This document shows positions 1 to 7,445 of a stretch of DNA of 15,306 nt, in pieces. The notes beneath the pieces are model-generated. The model saw only the letters and a program-made list of their open reading frames with translations. It made no database searches and was not told the DNA's origin. The DNA comes from an uncultured Oscillibacter sp. GTDB lineage: Bacteria > Bacillota > Clostridia > Oscillospirales > Oscillospiraceae. Location: positions 1 through 15,306 of the forward strand of contig CAJFNE010000024.1 in the NCBI GenBank assembly GCA_904393855.1, written 5' to 3'. The position numbers and the translations under genes are program-made. Numbering within the stretch: position 1 is the stretch's first letter; each line of letters starts with the position of its first letter.

Positions 1-418
1 CCGCGTGATGAAATTCTCCGCCCTGGTCGTCGTGGGCGACGGCAAGGGCAAGGTGGGCTACGGCCTGGGCAAGGCCGCCGAGGTCCCCGAGGCCATCCGT
101 AAGGGCATTGAGGCCGCCAAGAAGAACATGATCACGGTGACGCTGTCCGGCAGCACCGTTCCCCACGAGACCATCGGTGAGGCCGGCGCCGGCCGCGTGC
201 TGATGAAGCCCGCCGCCCCCGGTACCGGCGTGATCGCCGGCGGCGCCGTCCGTGCCGTCGTCGAGGCCGCGGGCATCAAGGATATCCGGACCAAGTGCCT
301 GCGTTCCAACAACCCCAACAACGTTGTCGCCGCCGCTTTTGAGGGACTCAAGTCCATGCGCGGCCCCGAAGAGGTGGCCCGTATCCGCGGAAAGAGCGTC
401 GAAGAGATCCTGGGTTAA
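1..418 (+). CDS. rpsE: 30S ribosomal protein S5, 5' end missing
   Basis: Ribosomal protein S5 of the small subunit, which contributes to decoding fidelity and binds 16S rRNA. The reading frame is open from base 2, and the first residues (R-V-M-K-F-SALVVVGDGKGKVGYGLGKA) are the middle of the S5 N-terminal double-stranded-RNA-binding domain. The true start, roughly 25-30 codons upstream by comparison with the usual length of about 166 residues, is therefore outside the window. The GTG and ATG near base 5 are internal codons. The C-terminal domain is complete and ends in a conserved-looking R-G-K-x-VEEILG. It is followed 13 bases later by rpmD, the normal spc operon order. Identification is by recognisable family sequence and by context. 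Confidence 0.97.
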   Translation, partial: RVMKFSALVVVGDGKGKVGYGLGKAAEVPEAIRKGIEAAKKNMITVTLSGSTVPHETIGEAGAGRVLMKPAAPGTGVIAGGAVRAVVEAAGIKDIRTKCLRSNNPNNVVAAAFEGLKSMRGPEEVARIRGKSVEEILG

Positions 419-431
419 GGAGGCGCGAAAC

Positions 432-614
432 ATGGCAAACTTAAGTATTAAGCTCGTCAAGAGCCTGAATGGCCGCCTGGAGAAGCAGGTTGCCACCGCA
501 AATTCCCTGGGACTGCGCAAGATCGGTGACACTACCGTGCAGCCCGACAACGATTGCACCCGCGGCAAGATCGCCAAGATCGGCTATCTGCTGCAGGTCA
601 CGGAAGTGAAGTAA
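432..614 (+). CDS. rpmD: 50S ribosomal protein L30
   Basis: Ribosomal protein L30 of the large subunit, 60 residues, the usual bacterial length. The sequence starts MANLSIKLVKSLNGR and has the L30 core in which a short beta strand leads to a 'LGLRKIGDTTVQPDN' segment. The ATG at 432 is preceded by a good ribosome binding site (AAGGAGG, about 418-424) that overlaps the rpsE stop. The frame is open upstream, but translation from further upstream would give a sequence unrelated to L30. It lies between rpsE and rplO, as in nearly all bacterial spc operons, and is almost certainly co-transcribed and translationally linked with them. Confidence 0.96.
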   Translation: MANLSIKLVKSLNGRLEKQVATANSLGLRKIGDTTVQPDNDCTRGKIAKIGYLLQVTEVK

Positions 615-627
615 GGAGGCACGAAAG

Positions 628-1068
628 ATGAAACTGAGCGAACTGTCTCCCGCCGAGGGTTCTGTCCGCCCGGCTTACCGCAAGGGCCGGGGCGCCGGCT
701 CCGGCAACGGCAAGACCGGCGGCCGCGGCCACAAGGGTCAGAAGGCCCGCAGCGGCGGCAAGGTCCGCGTGGGTTTCGAAGGCGGCCAGATGCCTTTGGC
801 CCGCCGGGTCCCGAAGCGTGGTTTTAACAACATTTTCGCAAAGCCCCTGGAGATCATCAACCTGAGCGCGCTGAACCAGTTCGAGGACGGGGACACCGTC
901 ACCGCTGAGGCGCTGCTGGAGAAGGGAATTCTCTCCAAGTGTCAGTACGGCTACAAAGTTCTGGGCAATGGCAAGGTTGCCAAGAAGGTCACCGTCAAGG
1001 CTTCTGCTTTCTCTGCATCTGCCAAGGAGGCTATCGAGGCAGCTGGCGGAAAGGCAGAGGTGATGTAA
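628..1068 (+). CDS. rplO: 50S ribosomal protein L15
   Basis: Ribosomal protein L15, 146 residues, a late-assembly protein of the large subunit. The N-terminal third is the typical glycine- and lysine-rich extended tail (residues about 10-45, with GRGAGSGNGKTGGRGHKGQK), followed by the globular domain with GFEGGQMPLARRVPKRGF. A strong ribosome binding site (AAGGAGG) lies 8 bases upstream of the ATG. The stop codon is one base from the secY start, so the two are tightly coupled. That arrangement of L15 and SecY is a hallmark of the spc operon. Confidence 0.97.
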   Translation: MKLSELSPAEGSVRPAYRKGRGAGSGNGKTGGRGHKGQKARSGGKVRVGFEGGQMPLARRVPKRGFNNIFAKPLEIINLSALNQFEDGDTVTAEALLEKGILSKCQYGYKVLGNGKVAKKVTVKASAFSASAKEAIEAAGGKAEVM

Positions 1069-1069
1069 C

Positions 1070-2470
1070 GTGATCCAAACGATTCGCAAGGCATGGGGGA
1101 TTCCTGATCTGCGGAAGAAGATTATCTTTACGCTTCTGATCCTGCTGATCTTCCGGATCGGCAACGCGATCACGGTCCCCTATATCAACACCGAGGCACT
1201 GCAGACACAGCTGGCCAGCATGGGCAGCACGTACTTCGGCCTGCTCAATACCCTGAGCGGCGGTGCGTTCTCCATGGCCACGGTGTTCGCTCTGAGCATT
1301 CAGCCCTATATCAACAGCTCCATCATCATCCAGCTGCTGACCGTGGCGATCCCCTATCTGGAGCGCCTGGCTAAGGACGGCGGCGAGGAGGGCCGGAGAA
1401 AGATCCAGTCCATTACCCGTTATACCACGGTTGCCATCGCCATCCTGCAGGCCCTTGGCTACTATATGATGATGCAGCGGTATGATCTGCTGGCTTCCGA
1501 TGCCACCGGCATCTGGCCCGCTCTGGTCATCATCATCACGCTGATTGCCGGCTCCTCCTTCGTCATGTGGATGGGGGAACAGGTCAATGAGTTTGGTGTG
1601 GGCAACGGCATCTCCATCATCCTGTTTGCCGGCATCCTGGCCCGGGTGCCCAGCATGATCTCCGGCATGATCGACGGCGTGCGGACTTGGTCCGGCGTCC
1701 AGGCCGGCAGCATCACGCTGGAGGGCCTGACCTCCAGCTACGAGTCCGCCGGCTACACCAGCGACATGGCCGCCCAGCAGGCCCAGGCCGTGCTGGACAA
1801 CGCCATCGCCCCCTGGGGCGTTGTGCTGCTGATCATCGGCATCCTGGCGCTGATCGTCTTCATCGTGTTCATCTCCGATGCTGAGCGGCGGATTCCTGTC
1901 CAGTACGCCAAGCGTCAGGTGGGCCGGAAGATGTACGGCGGCCAGAGCACGAACCTGCCCATGAAGGTGAACATGTCCGGCGTGCTGCCCATCATCTTCG
2001 CCCAGAGCATTGCCACGCTGCCCATCACCATCTGGAGCTTTATCGGCGTCCCCGACGAGGGCACCACCTCCCGGGCGATCTATGACGCCATCGACACCCA
2101 GTCTGTGATCTATATGGTCGTGTACTTCATCATGATCATTGGATTCAGCTATTTCTACTCCACCATTCAGTTCAACCCGGTGGAGATTGCCAACAACCTG
2201 AAGAAGCAGGGCGGCTTTATTCCCGGCTTCCGGCCCGGAAAGCCCACTGTGGACTTCATTAAAAGGGTGCTTAGCAAGGTGACGCTGTTCGGCGCCATTT
2301 ACCTGGGTATCGTGGCCATCTGCCCGATTCTGGTGGGCAAGATCATCAGCAACCCCTCCGTGTCCATCGGCGGCACCTCGGTCATCATCGTGGTGGGCGT
2401 TGCCCTGGAGACGGTGAAGGCGTTGGATAACCAGATGCTGATGCGTCAGTACAAGGGCTTCCTGGAGTAA
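1070..2470 (+). CDS. secY: Protein translocase channel subunit SecY
   Basis: Central ten-helix channel of the Sec translocon, which moves unfolded proteins across or into the cytoplasmic membrane with SecE, SecG and the SecA motor. The GTG start lies one base after the rplO stop and gives MIQTIRKAWGIPDLRKKI, the expected SecY N-terminus. Visible landmarks are TVPYINT in the first external loop, the plug-region GGAFSMATVFALSIQPYINSSI, the cytoplasmic loop RRIPVQYAKRQVGRKMYGG, and a late loop FNPVEIANNLKKQGGFIPGFRPGKPT. At 466 residues it is longer than the usual 430 or so. The surplus is mostly an insertion at about residues 200-245, in the external loop between helices 5 and 6. Confidence 0.97.
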   Translation: MIQTIRKAWGIPDLRKKIIFTLLILLIFRIGNAITVPYINTEALQTQLASMGSTYFGLLNTLSGGAFSMATVFALSIQPYINSSIIIQLLTVAIPYLERLAKDGGEEGRRKIQSITRYTTVAIAILQALGYYMMMQRYDLLASDATGIWPALVIIITLIAGSSFVMWMGEQVNEFGVGNGISIILFAGILARVPSMISGMIDGVRTWSGVQAGSITLEGLTSSYESAGYTSDMAAQQAQAVLDNAIAPWGVVLLIIGILALIVFIVFISDAERRIPVQYAKRQVGRKMYGGQSTNLPMKVNMSGVLPIIFAQSIATLPITIWSFIGVPDEGTTSRAIYDAIDTQSVIYMVVYFIMIIGFSYFYSTIQFNPVEIANNLKKQGGFIPGFRPGKPTVDFIKRVLSKVTLFGAIYLGIVAICPILVGKIISNPSVSIGGTSVIIVVGVALETVKALDNQMLMRQYKGFLE

Positions 2471-2483
2471 GAAAGGCGATTGT

Positions 2484-3116
2484 ATGAAACTGATCCTGTT
2501 GGGCGCCCCCGGCGCCGGTAAAGGCACACAGGCAGAGATCCTGTGCAAGGAGCTGAATATCCCCACCATTTCCACGGGCAACATTCTTCGAGCCGCCATA
2601 AAGAACGGCACGCCCACCGGACTGAAAGCCAAGAGCTATATGGACGCGGGGCAGCTGGTGCCCGATGAGGTGATCATCGGCATTGTGACCGAGCGGTTGG
2701 CCGAGGCCGACTGCGCCGGCGGCTATATCCTGGACGGGGTGCCCCGCACCATCGCCCAGGCGGAGGCCCTGGAACAGGGTGGGATCCAGTTTGACGCTGT
2801 CGTCTCCATCGAGATCTCCGACGAGACCATCATGGAGCGCATGAGCGGACGCCGCGTCTGCGAGTCCTGCGGGGCCAGCTACCACCTGGTGGCTGTGCCC
2901 CCCAAGACCCCCGGCGTGTGTGACAGCTGCGGCGGCAAGCTGGTTCAGCGCAAGGATGATGCCCCCGAGACCGTCAAGGCGCGCCTCGAGGTCTATCATA
3001 AGGAGACCGAGCCCCTGAAGGACTTCTATGCCCAGCGCGGTCTTCTGAAGTCCGTGGAGAATCAGCCCACTGTGGCGGAGACCACTCAGGCCATCCTCCG
3101 CGCTTTGGGGAGATGA
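2484..3116 (+). CDS. adk: Adenylate kinase, zinc-binding LID type
   Basis: Catalyses ATP + AMP to 2 ADP in the cytoplasm and so sets adenylate energy balance. The 210 residues show the P-loop GAPGAGKGT (7-15), the AMP-binding segment STGNILR (30-36), DGVPRT (84-89) and a LID domain carrying a Cys4 zinc site (Cys126, Cys129, Cys146, Cys149), as in Gram-positive enzymes. Two small departures from the most common motifs are visible: STGN in place of STGD, and DGVPRT in place of DGFPRT. Both look conservative. The gene lies between secY and map, the classic Gram-positive arrangement. The ATG at 2484 has a modest binding site (GAAAGG) upstream. Confidence 0.97.
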   Translation: MKLILLGAPGAGKGTQAEILCKELNIPTISTGNILRAAIKNGTPTGLKAKSYMDAGQLVPDEVIIGIVTERLAEADCAGGYILDGVPRTIAQAEALEQGGIQFDAVVSIEISDETIMERMSGRRVCESCGASYHLVAVPPKTPGVCDSCGGKLVQRKDDAPETVKARLEVYHKETEPLKDFYAQRGLLKSVENQPTVAETTQAILRALGR

Positions 3117-3120
3117 GAGC

Positions 3121-3872
3121 ATGATCACGCTCAAATCACCCCATGAGATCGAATTGATGCGCCGTGCCGGTAAAATTACCGCGGCTGCCCGTGCGCTTGC
3201 AGGGGAAATGGTAAGGCCCGGCGTAACAACCCAGGAGATCGACAGCGCGGTGGAGCATTTCATCCGCAAGCAGGGAGCGGTTCCCTCTTTCCTCCACTAT
3301 AACGGCTATCCGGCCAGCGCCTGCATCAGCGTCAACGACGAGGTCATCCACGGCATCCCGGGCAAACGGGTGCTGCAGGAGGGTGACATCGTCAGCGTGG
3401 ATGTGGGGGCCTATATCGGAGGATTCCACGGCGACTGCGCGGCAACTTTCCCCTGCGACACGTGTCCCCGGAGGCCCAGGACCTGATCGACGTGACCAGG
3501 CAGAGCTTCTTCGAGGGCATCCGATTCGCCAAGGAGGGCTGCCGGCTGCAGGACATCTCCGCAGCGATCCAGGCCTATGTGGAGAGTCACGGCTACTCCG
3601 TTGTCCGGGAATATGTCGGCCATGGCGTCGGCGCCCAGATGCACGAGCCGCCGGAGATCCCCAATTACGGCCACACCGGCCGTGGGCCCAGGCTGCTGCG
3701 GGGCATGACCCTGGCCATTGAACCCATGGTGAACGCCGGTTCCCCGGCCATCCGGGTGCTGCCTGACGGCTGGACCGTCAAGACCCTGGACGGCAAGTGG
3801 GCTGGCCACTACGAGAATACGATCCTGATTACCGACGGGGAACCGGAGATTCTGACGGCTCCCGCCATCTAA
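3121..3872 (+). pseudogene. map: Methionine aminopeptidase, reading frame interrupted by a one-base shift
   Basis: Type I methionine aminopeptidase removes the initiator methionine from nascent proteins, using a two-metal site. Here the gene reads in two frames. The first frame (3121-3486) covers residues 1-111, including metal or substrate residues His77, Asp94 and Asp105, and then runs into unrelated residues and a stop. The second frame (from about 3453 to 3872) carries the rest, with YVGHGVG, the MHEPPEIPNY segment, IEPMV and HYENTI. Joining them by a -1 shift after the CCC codon at 3451-3453 gives a 250-residue protein with no residue gained or lost relative to the family. Neither part alone could be active. 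The cause may be one missing C in the run at 3450-3453 (mutation or sequencing error) or ribosomal frameshifting. See the findings. Confidence 0.9.
3447..3453 (+). other. Slippery heptamer T TTC CCC at the map frame change
   Basis: The point where the map frames must be joined coincides with TTTCCCC, phased as T TTC CCC in the first frame. This is the X XXY YYZ form in which both tRNAs can re-pair after a -1 slip (TTC to TTT, CCC to CCC). A -1 slip here continues as CTG CGA CAC GTG, giving F-P-L-R-H-V-S-P-E-A, the expected length. I see no strong stem or pseudoknot just downstream, only short possible stems. A lost C from a five-C run explains the data equally well or better. Confidence 0.45.
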
Positions 3873-3888
3873 AAGGTAAGAAGAACGT

Positions 3889-4173
3889 ATGGAAATTGCA
3901 AAATCCAACATCGTCCGATCTGACGCGGGCCGCGACAAGGGGAAGCTCTTCGTGGTGCTGGCGGTAGAGGGAGAGTACCTCCTTCTGGCGGACGGGAAAT
4001 CCAGAAAGGTGGAGGCCCCCAAGCGGAAAAAGCGCAGACATGTGCTGTTTGTGTCGGCGGAGGAGACCCGGCTTTCTGAAAAGATCAAGAGCAACGAGAA
4101 GATCACCAACAGTGAACTTCGCAGGACCCTCGCGGCTTTCCGCGACGAGGTCCAACCGGACCAGGAGGGATAA
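3889..4173 (+). CDS. KOW-domain RNA-binding protein (L14e-like)
   Basis: A 94-residue basic protein with a KOW-type beta-barrel start: SDAGRDKGKLFVVLAVEGEYLLLADGKSRKVEAPKRKKRRHV at about residues 11-52. This resembles the ribosomal L14e/KOW fold. A protein of this kind sits between map and infA in many Clostridia and is usually annotated as a KOW domain-containing or ribosomal-L14e-like RNA-binding protein. Its role is not established, though the position suggests a function in ribosome assembly or translation. The C-terminal half is charged and probably helical. It starts 16 bases after map with a purine-rich AAGGTAAGAAG binding site. Its last codons carry the ribosome binding site of infA. 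Confidence 0.88.
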   Translation: MEIAKSNIVRSDAGRDKGKLFVVLAVEGEYLLLADGKSRKVEAPKRKKRRHVLFVSAEETRLSEKIKSNEKITNSELRRTLAAFRDEVQPDQEG

Positions 4174-4176
4174 CGT

Positions 4177-4395
4177 TTGGCAAAATCCGATATGATCGAA
4201 GTGGAGGGTGTTGTGGTGGAGGCTCTGCCCAACACGACGTTCCAGGTGGACATTGGAAACGGACACACGATTCTGGCACACATTTCGGGAAAACTCAGAA
4301 TGAATTTCATCAGGATTCTGCCCGGCGATAAGGTCACGGTGGAGATGTCTCCCTATGACCTGACCCGCGGCCGGATCACATGGCGCAGTAAGTAA
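4177..4395 (+). CDS. infA: Translation initiation factor IF-1
   Basis: IF-1 binds the A site of the 30S subunit during initiation and is a single OB-fold. The 72 residues MAKSDMIEVEGVVVEALPNT..GKLRMNFIRILPGDKVTVEMSPYDLTRGRITWRSK match the family throughout, with the conserved HISGK(L/M)R and GRITWR segments. The start is a TTG at 4177. It is preceded by a strong AGGAGGG inside the end of the KOW gene, and the two genes are only 3 bases apart. The next in-frame ATG (MIEV) would remove the conserved AKSD, so TTG is preferred. The rare start may reduce initiation efficiency, but nothing in the sequence shows regulation directly. Confidence 0.96.
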   Translation: MAKSDMIEVEGVVVEALPNTTFQVDIGNGHTILAHISGKLRMNFIRILPGDKVTVEMSPYDLTRGRITWRSK

Positions 4396-4438
4396 GCGCC
4401 GGAAAAGACACAAACCGCTGAAAGGAAGGTTTCAAACT

Positions 4439-4552
4439 ATGAAAGTAAGACCGTCCGTGAAGCCCATGTGCGAAAAGTGCAAGGTTATCCGCCGCAAAGG
4501 CCGTGTCATGGTCATTTGCGAGAACCCCAAGCACAAGCAGAGACAGGGCTAA
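4439..4552 (+). CDS. rpmJ: 50S ribosomal protein L36 (zinc-binding form)
   Basis: Smallest ribosomal protein of the large subunit, 37 residues: MKVRPSVKPMCEKCKVIRRK, then GRVMVICENPKHKQRQG. Cys11, Cys14, Cys27 and His32 form the CCCH zinc ribbon, so this is the zinc-requiring (C+) type rather than the cysteine-free paralogue expressed under zinc limitation. A good ribosome binding site (GAAAGGAAGG) lies upstream of the ATG at 4439. It sits between infA and rpsM, as in most Gram-positive bacteria. Confidence 0.97.
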   Translation: MKVRPSVKPMCEKCKVIRRKGRVMVICENPKHKQRQG

Positions 4553-4579
4553 CAATGAATTTGGAGGTGCTTTAAGAGT

Positions 4580-4945
4580 ATGGCACGTATTGCCGGTATT
4601 GACCTGCCGAAGGATAAGCGCATTGAGATCGGCCTCACGTATATCTACGGCATTGGCAGAAAGAGCGCCAAGGACATCCTGGAGAAGACTGGCGTGAACC
4701 CCGATACCCGCGTGAAGGATCTGAGCGACGCCGACGAGCAGAAGCTCCGTGACGCGATTGACGATTACATTGTCGAAGGCGATCTGCGCCGTCAGACGGC
4801 CCTGGATATCAAGCGGCTGACGGAGATCGGCTGCTATCGCGGCATCCGGCACCGCAAGGGTCTGCCCGTGCGGGGCCAGCGCAGCAAGACCAACGCGCGC
4901 ACCCGCAAGGGTCCCAAGAAGACCATTGCCAACAAGAAGAAGTAA
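4580..4945 (+). CDS. rpsM: 30S ribosomal protein S13
   Basis: Ribosomal protein S13 of the small-subunit head, which contacts the large subunit and P-site tRNA. It has 121 residues. It begins MARIAGIDLPKDKRIEIGLTYIYGIG, has the helix-hairpin-helix region near residues 15-55, and ends in the basic tail CYRGIRHRKGLPVRGQRSKTNARTRKG followed by poly-lysine. The ATG at 4580 is preceded by TTGGAGGTG about 10 bases upstream. rpsM, rpsK, rpsD, rpoA and rplQ follow in the standard alpha operon order. Confidence 0.98.
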   Translation: MARIAGIDLPKDKRIEIGLTYIYGIGRKSAKDILEKTGVNPDTRVKDLSDADEQKLRDAIDDYIVEGDLRRQTALDIKRLTEIGCYRGIRHRKGLPVRGQRSKTNARTRKGPKKTIANKKK

Positions 4946-4960
4946 GGAGGGAGAGGGAAC

Positions 4961-5368
4961 ATGGCAACTGCGAAAGCATCCGGCGGCAAGAAAGTCATTC
5001 GCCGCCGCCGCGAACGGAAGAACATCGAGCGGGGTCAGGTCCATATCCGCTCTTCTTTCAACAACACAATGGTGACCGTTACCGACACCCAGGGCAACGC
5101 GATCTCCTGGGCCTCCTCCGGTGGACTGGGTTTCCGCGGCAGCAAGAAGTCCACGCCGTTCGCGGCGCAGACCGCAGCTGAGACGGCCGCCCGCGCCGCC
5201 ATGGAGCACGGCCTGAAGACCGTGGAGGTCTTTGTCAAGGGCCCCGGCCAGGGCCGTGAGGCGGCAATCCGCGCGCTGCAGGCGGTGGGCCTGGAAGTGA
5301 CCATGATCAAGGACGTCACGCCCATTCCCCACAACGGCTGCCGCCCCCCGAAGCGCCGCCGCGTGTAA
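4961..5368 (+). CDS. rpsK: 30S ribosomal protein S11
   Basis: Ribosomal protein S11 of the 30S platform, near the E-site mRNA path. It has 135 residues. A basic N-terminal tail (KKVIRRRRERKNIERGQVHI) leads into the core with SSFNNTMVTVTDTQGNAISWASSG and GFRGSKKSTPFAAQ. The diagnostic C-terminus DVTPIPHNGCRPPKRRRV is complete. The ATG at 4961 follows AAGGAGGGAGAGG just downstream of the rpsM stop. Confidence 0.98.
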   Translation: MATAKASGGKKVIRRRRERKNIERGQVHIRSSFNNTMVTVTDTQGNAISWASSGGLGFRGSKKSTPFAAQTAAETAARAAMEHGLKTVEVFVKGPGQGREAAIRALQAVGLEVTMIKDVTPIPHNGCRPPKRRRV

Positions 5369-5392
5369 TCGAAAGAGGAGGTAACAAGCACT

Positions 5393-5995
5393 ATGGCAAG
5401 AAATATGCAGCCGATTGCCAAACGCTGCAAGGCTCTGGGCATCTCTCCTGCCGTGATGGGTTACGCGAAGAAGACCACGAATCGCAACCCCGGCGGCCAG
5501 ATGCGGAAGAAGAAGAGCGAGTACGGCATTCAGCTCAACGAGAAGCAGAAGGTCAAGTTCATCTATGGCATTCTGGAAAAGCAGTTCCACGACTACTATG
5601 AGGCCGCCGCTGCCGCCCCCGGCAAGACCGGCGATAACCTGCTGATCACGGTGGAGCGCCGTCTGGACAATGTGGTGTACCGGATGGGCTTCGCCATGAC
5701 CCGCCGGCAGGCCCGCCAGCTGGTGAGCCATGTCCACTTCACGGTCAACGGCAAGAAGGTCAACATCCCCTCTTACCTGGTGAAGGCCGGCGATGTGATT
5801 GAGGTGGCCGAGAGCAGCCGTTCCTCCGAGGTCTTCAAGCGCCTGACGGGACAGGATGCCCCCATGTTCCTGCTGCCCGCCTGGATGGAGCGCGAGAAGA
5901 ATACGCTCAAGGGCACCGTGACCCGGCTGCCCGCCCGCGAGGACATCGATGTGCCCGTGGAGGAGCACCTCATCGTCGAGTTGTATTCTAAGTAA
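5393..5995 (+). CDS. rpsD: 30S ribosomal protein S4 (zinc-free type)
   Basis: Primary 16S rRNA-binding protein S4, 200 residues. The N-terminal region lacks the Cys4 zinc finger found in some S4 proteins (one early Cys only), so this is the zinc-independent form. The S4 RNA-binding domain spans about residues 88-140 (RRLDNVVYRMGFAMTRRQARQLV, then HVHFTVNGKKVNIPSYLVKAGD). A strong site (AGAGGAGGTAA) lies upstream of the ATG at 5393. In other bacteria S4 represses either its own leader or the alpha operon. Here the only strong secondary structure nearby is downstream, between rpsD and rpoA. Confidence 0.98.
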   Translation: MARNMQPIAKRCKALGISPAVMGYAKKTTNRNPGGQMRKKKSEYGIQLNEKQKVKFIYGILEKQFHDYYEAAAAAPGKTGDNLLITVERRLDNVVYRMGFAMTRRQARQLVSHVHFTVNGKKVNIPSYLVKAGDVIEVAESSRSSEVFKRLTGQDAPMFLLPAWMEREKNTLKGTVTRLPAREDIDVPVEEHLIVELYSK

Positions 5996-6025
5996 GCGGA
6001 GGTTACCCTCGAAAATGACAAGAAC

Positions 6026-6056
6026 TGCCTGCGGCAGGCGGGTTGAGCCTGCCGCA
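6026..6056 (+). promoter_or_regulatory. Intercistronic hairpin between rpsD and rpoA
   Basis: A perfect 10-bp stem: TGCGGCAGGC at 6030-6039 pairs with GCCTGCCGCA at 6047-6056, with a 7-base loop. No U-tract follows, so it does not look like an intrinsic terminator. The left arm can instead form a smaller hairpin, GCCTG-cgg-CAGGC at 6026-6038, and the two are mutually exclusive. The rpoA ribosome binding site starts about 12 bases after the stem. It may be an mRNA processing or stability element, or a control site for the step from ribosomal proteins to RNA polymerase alpha. The structure is visible directly; the function is inference. Confidence 0.6.
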
Positions 6057-6081
6057 ATGAGAAGATGAAGGAGGGTACTGC

Positions 6082-7032
6082 ATGATCGAAATTGAAAAGC
6101 CCCAGATTGAGTGCATGGAGACGCCGGGCGATGTGACCTACGGCAAGTATGTCGTGGAGCCCCTGGAGCGCGGCTATGGCACCACTCTGGGCAACGCGCT
6201 CCGCCGCATTATGCTCTCTTCTCTGCCGGGCACCGCGCCGACGACCATCAAGATTGCCGGCGTGCAGCATGAGTTCTCCACCGTTCCCGGGGTGAAGGAG
6301 GATGTGACGGAGATCGTCCTGAATATCAAGGGCCTGTTGACGAAACTGCACTGCGAGACCACCAAGACGGTCTACATTGAGGCGGTGGGTCCCTGTGAGG
6401 TCACTGCTGGCGATATCAAGGCGGACAGCGAGGTGGAGGTGCTGAACCCGGAGATGCACATTGCCACGCTGGACAGCGGTGCCACGCTCAACATGGAGAT
6501 CACGCTCTCTCATGGCCGCGGCTATGTGCCGGCGGACCGCAACAAGCCCCAGCAGAACGTGATCGGAACGATTGCCGTGGACTCCATTTACACGCCGGTG
6601 TATAAGGTGAACTACACCGTGGAGCCTACCCGTGTGGGAACTTCCAGCGACTTTGACAAGCTGACGCTGGAGGTTTGGACTGACGGGACGATCTCTGCTC
6701 GGGACGCGGTTTCCCTGGGCGCCAAGATTCTGTGCGACCACTTTACCCTCTTCACGGATCTCTCTGAGAATGTGGGCAATAAGCCCACTGTGGTGGAGAA
6801 GGCGGAGGCGCAGCGGGACAAGGTCCTGGAGATGACCATTGAGGAACTGGATCTCTCTGTCCGCAGCTTCAACTGCCTCAAGCGCGCCAACATCAACACC
6901 GTTGAGGATCTGATTTCCAAGACGGAGGACGAGATGATGAAGGTCCGCAATCTGGGCCGCAAGTCCCTGGAGGAGGTTATCAACAAGCTCTCCATGATGG
7001 GACTGCATTTGGCCGACGAAGAAAATAATTAA
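6082..7032 (+). CDS. rpoA: RNA polymerase alpha subunit
   Basis: Alpha subunit of RNA polymerase. The N-terminal domain dimerises and nucleates assembly of beta and beta prime. The C-terminal domain contacts UP-element DNA and activators. The 316 residues show the N-terminal domain with LERGYGTTLGNALRRIMLSSLPG (about 28-50) and a helix-hairpin-helix C-terminal domain from about residue 251 (LDLSVRSFNCLKRANINTVEDLI, then MKVRNLGRKSLEEV). The ATG at 6082 has GAAGGAGGG in front of it. Length and order are typical. Confidence 0.98.
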   Translation: MIEIEKPQIECMETPGDVTYGKYVVEPLERGYGTTLGNALRRIMLSSLPGTAPTTIKIAGVQHEFSTVPGVKEDVTEIVLNIKGLLTKLHCETTKTVYIEAVGPCEVTAGDIKADSEVEVLNPEMHIATLDSGATLNMEITLSHGRGYVPADRNKPQQNVIGTIAVDSIYTPVYKVNYTVEPTRVGTSSDFDKLTLEVWTDGTISARDAVSLGAKILCDHFTLFTDLSENVGNKPTVVEKAEAQRDKVLEMTIEELDLSVRSFNCLKRANINTVEDLISKTEDEMMKVRNLGRKSLEEVINKLSMMGLHLADEENN

Positions 7033-7080
7033 AGCCGGAACTCCCGGCTGACTATGATCCTAAAGAAGGAGGAGACCGAA

Positions 7081-7425
7081 ATGCCCGGAACTCGGAAACT
7101 TGGCAAGACCACGGACCAGCGGATGGCGATGCTGCGCCAGCAGGTCACGGATTTCCTGGACAACGGCAAGATGGAGACCACCGTCACCCGTGCCAAGGAG
7201 ATCAAGCCCCTGGCTGAGAAGATGATCACGCTCGGTAAGAAGAACGATCTGGCTGCTTACCGGCAGGCCATGAGCTTCATCACCCGCGAGGATGTCTGCA
7301 AGAAGCTGTTCAAGGAGATTGCTCCCGGCTATGCCGAGCGCAACGGCGGCTACACCCGCATCATCCGCACCGGCGTGCGCCGCGGTGACGCTGCGGAGAC
7401 CGCCCTCATTGAGCTGGTGAAGTAA
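7081..7425 (+). CDS. rplQ: 50S ribosomal protein L17
   Basis: Ribosomal protein L17 near the peptide exit tunnel, 114 residues. It starts MPGTRKLGKTTDQRMAMLRQQV and contains METTVTRAKEIKPLAEKMIT and the C-terminal GGYTRIIRTGVRRGDAAETALIELV. The frame is open to an ATG at 7054, but the conserved MPGTRKL start at 7081 sits about 8 bases after AAGGAGGAG (7064-7072), so 7081 is chosen. It is the last gene of the ribosomal operon and is followed directly by a terminator. Confidence 0.97.
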   Translation: MPGTRKLGKTTDQRMAMLRQQVTDFLDNGKMETTVTRAKEIKPLAEKMITLGKKNDLAAYRQAMSFITREDVCKKLFKEIAPGYAERNGGYTRIIRTGVRRGDAAETALIELVK

Positions 7426-7445
7426 AGAGTACCCCCTGAAAAAAA

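Noticed and set aside
1031..2632. Long - strand open frame of 533 codons opposite secY.
   Set aside because: It is antisense to secY and adk and rich in His, Asp and Gly from mirrored GC-rich codons, with no recognisable domain. Similar long shadows lie opposite adk, rpsD/rpoA and the recombinase.
3454..3500. A pseudoknot or stem stimulating frameshifting in map.
   Set aside because: Only short stems (4 bp, such as GTCC/GGAC) could be drawn by eye, so there is no support beyond the heptamer.
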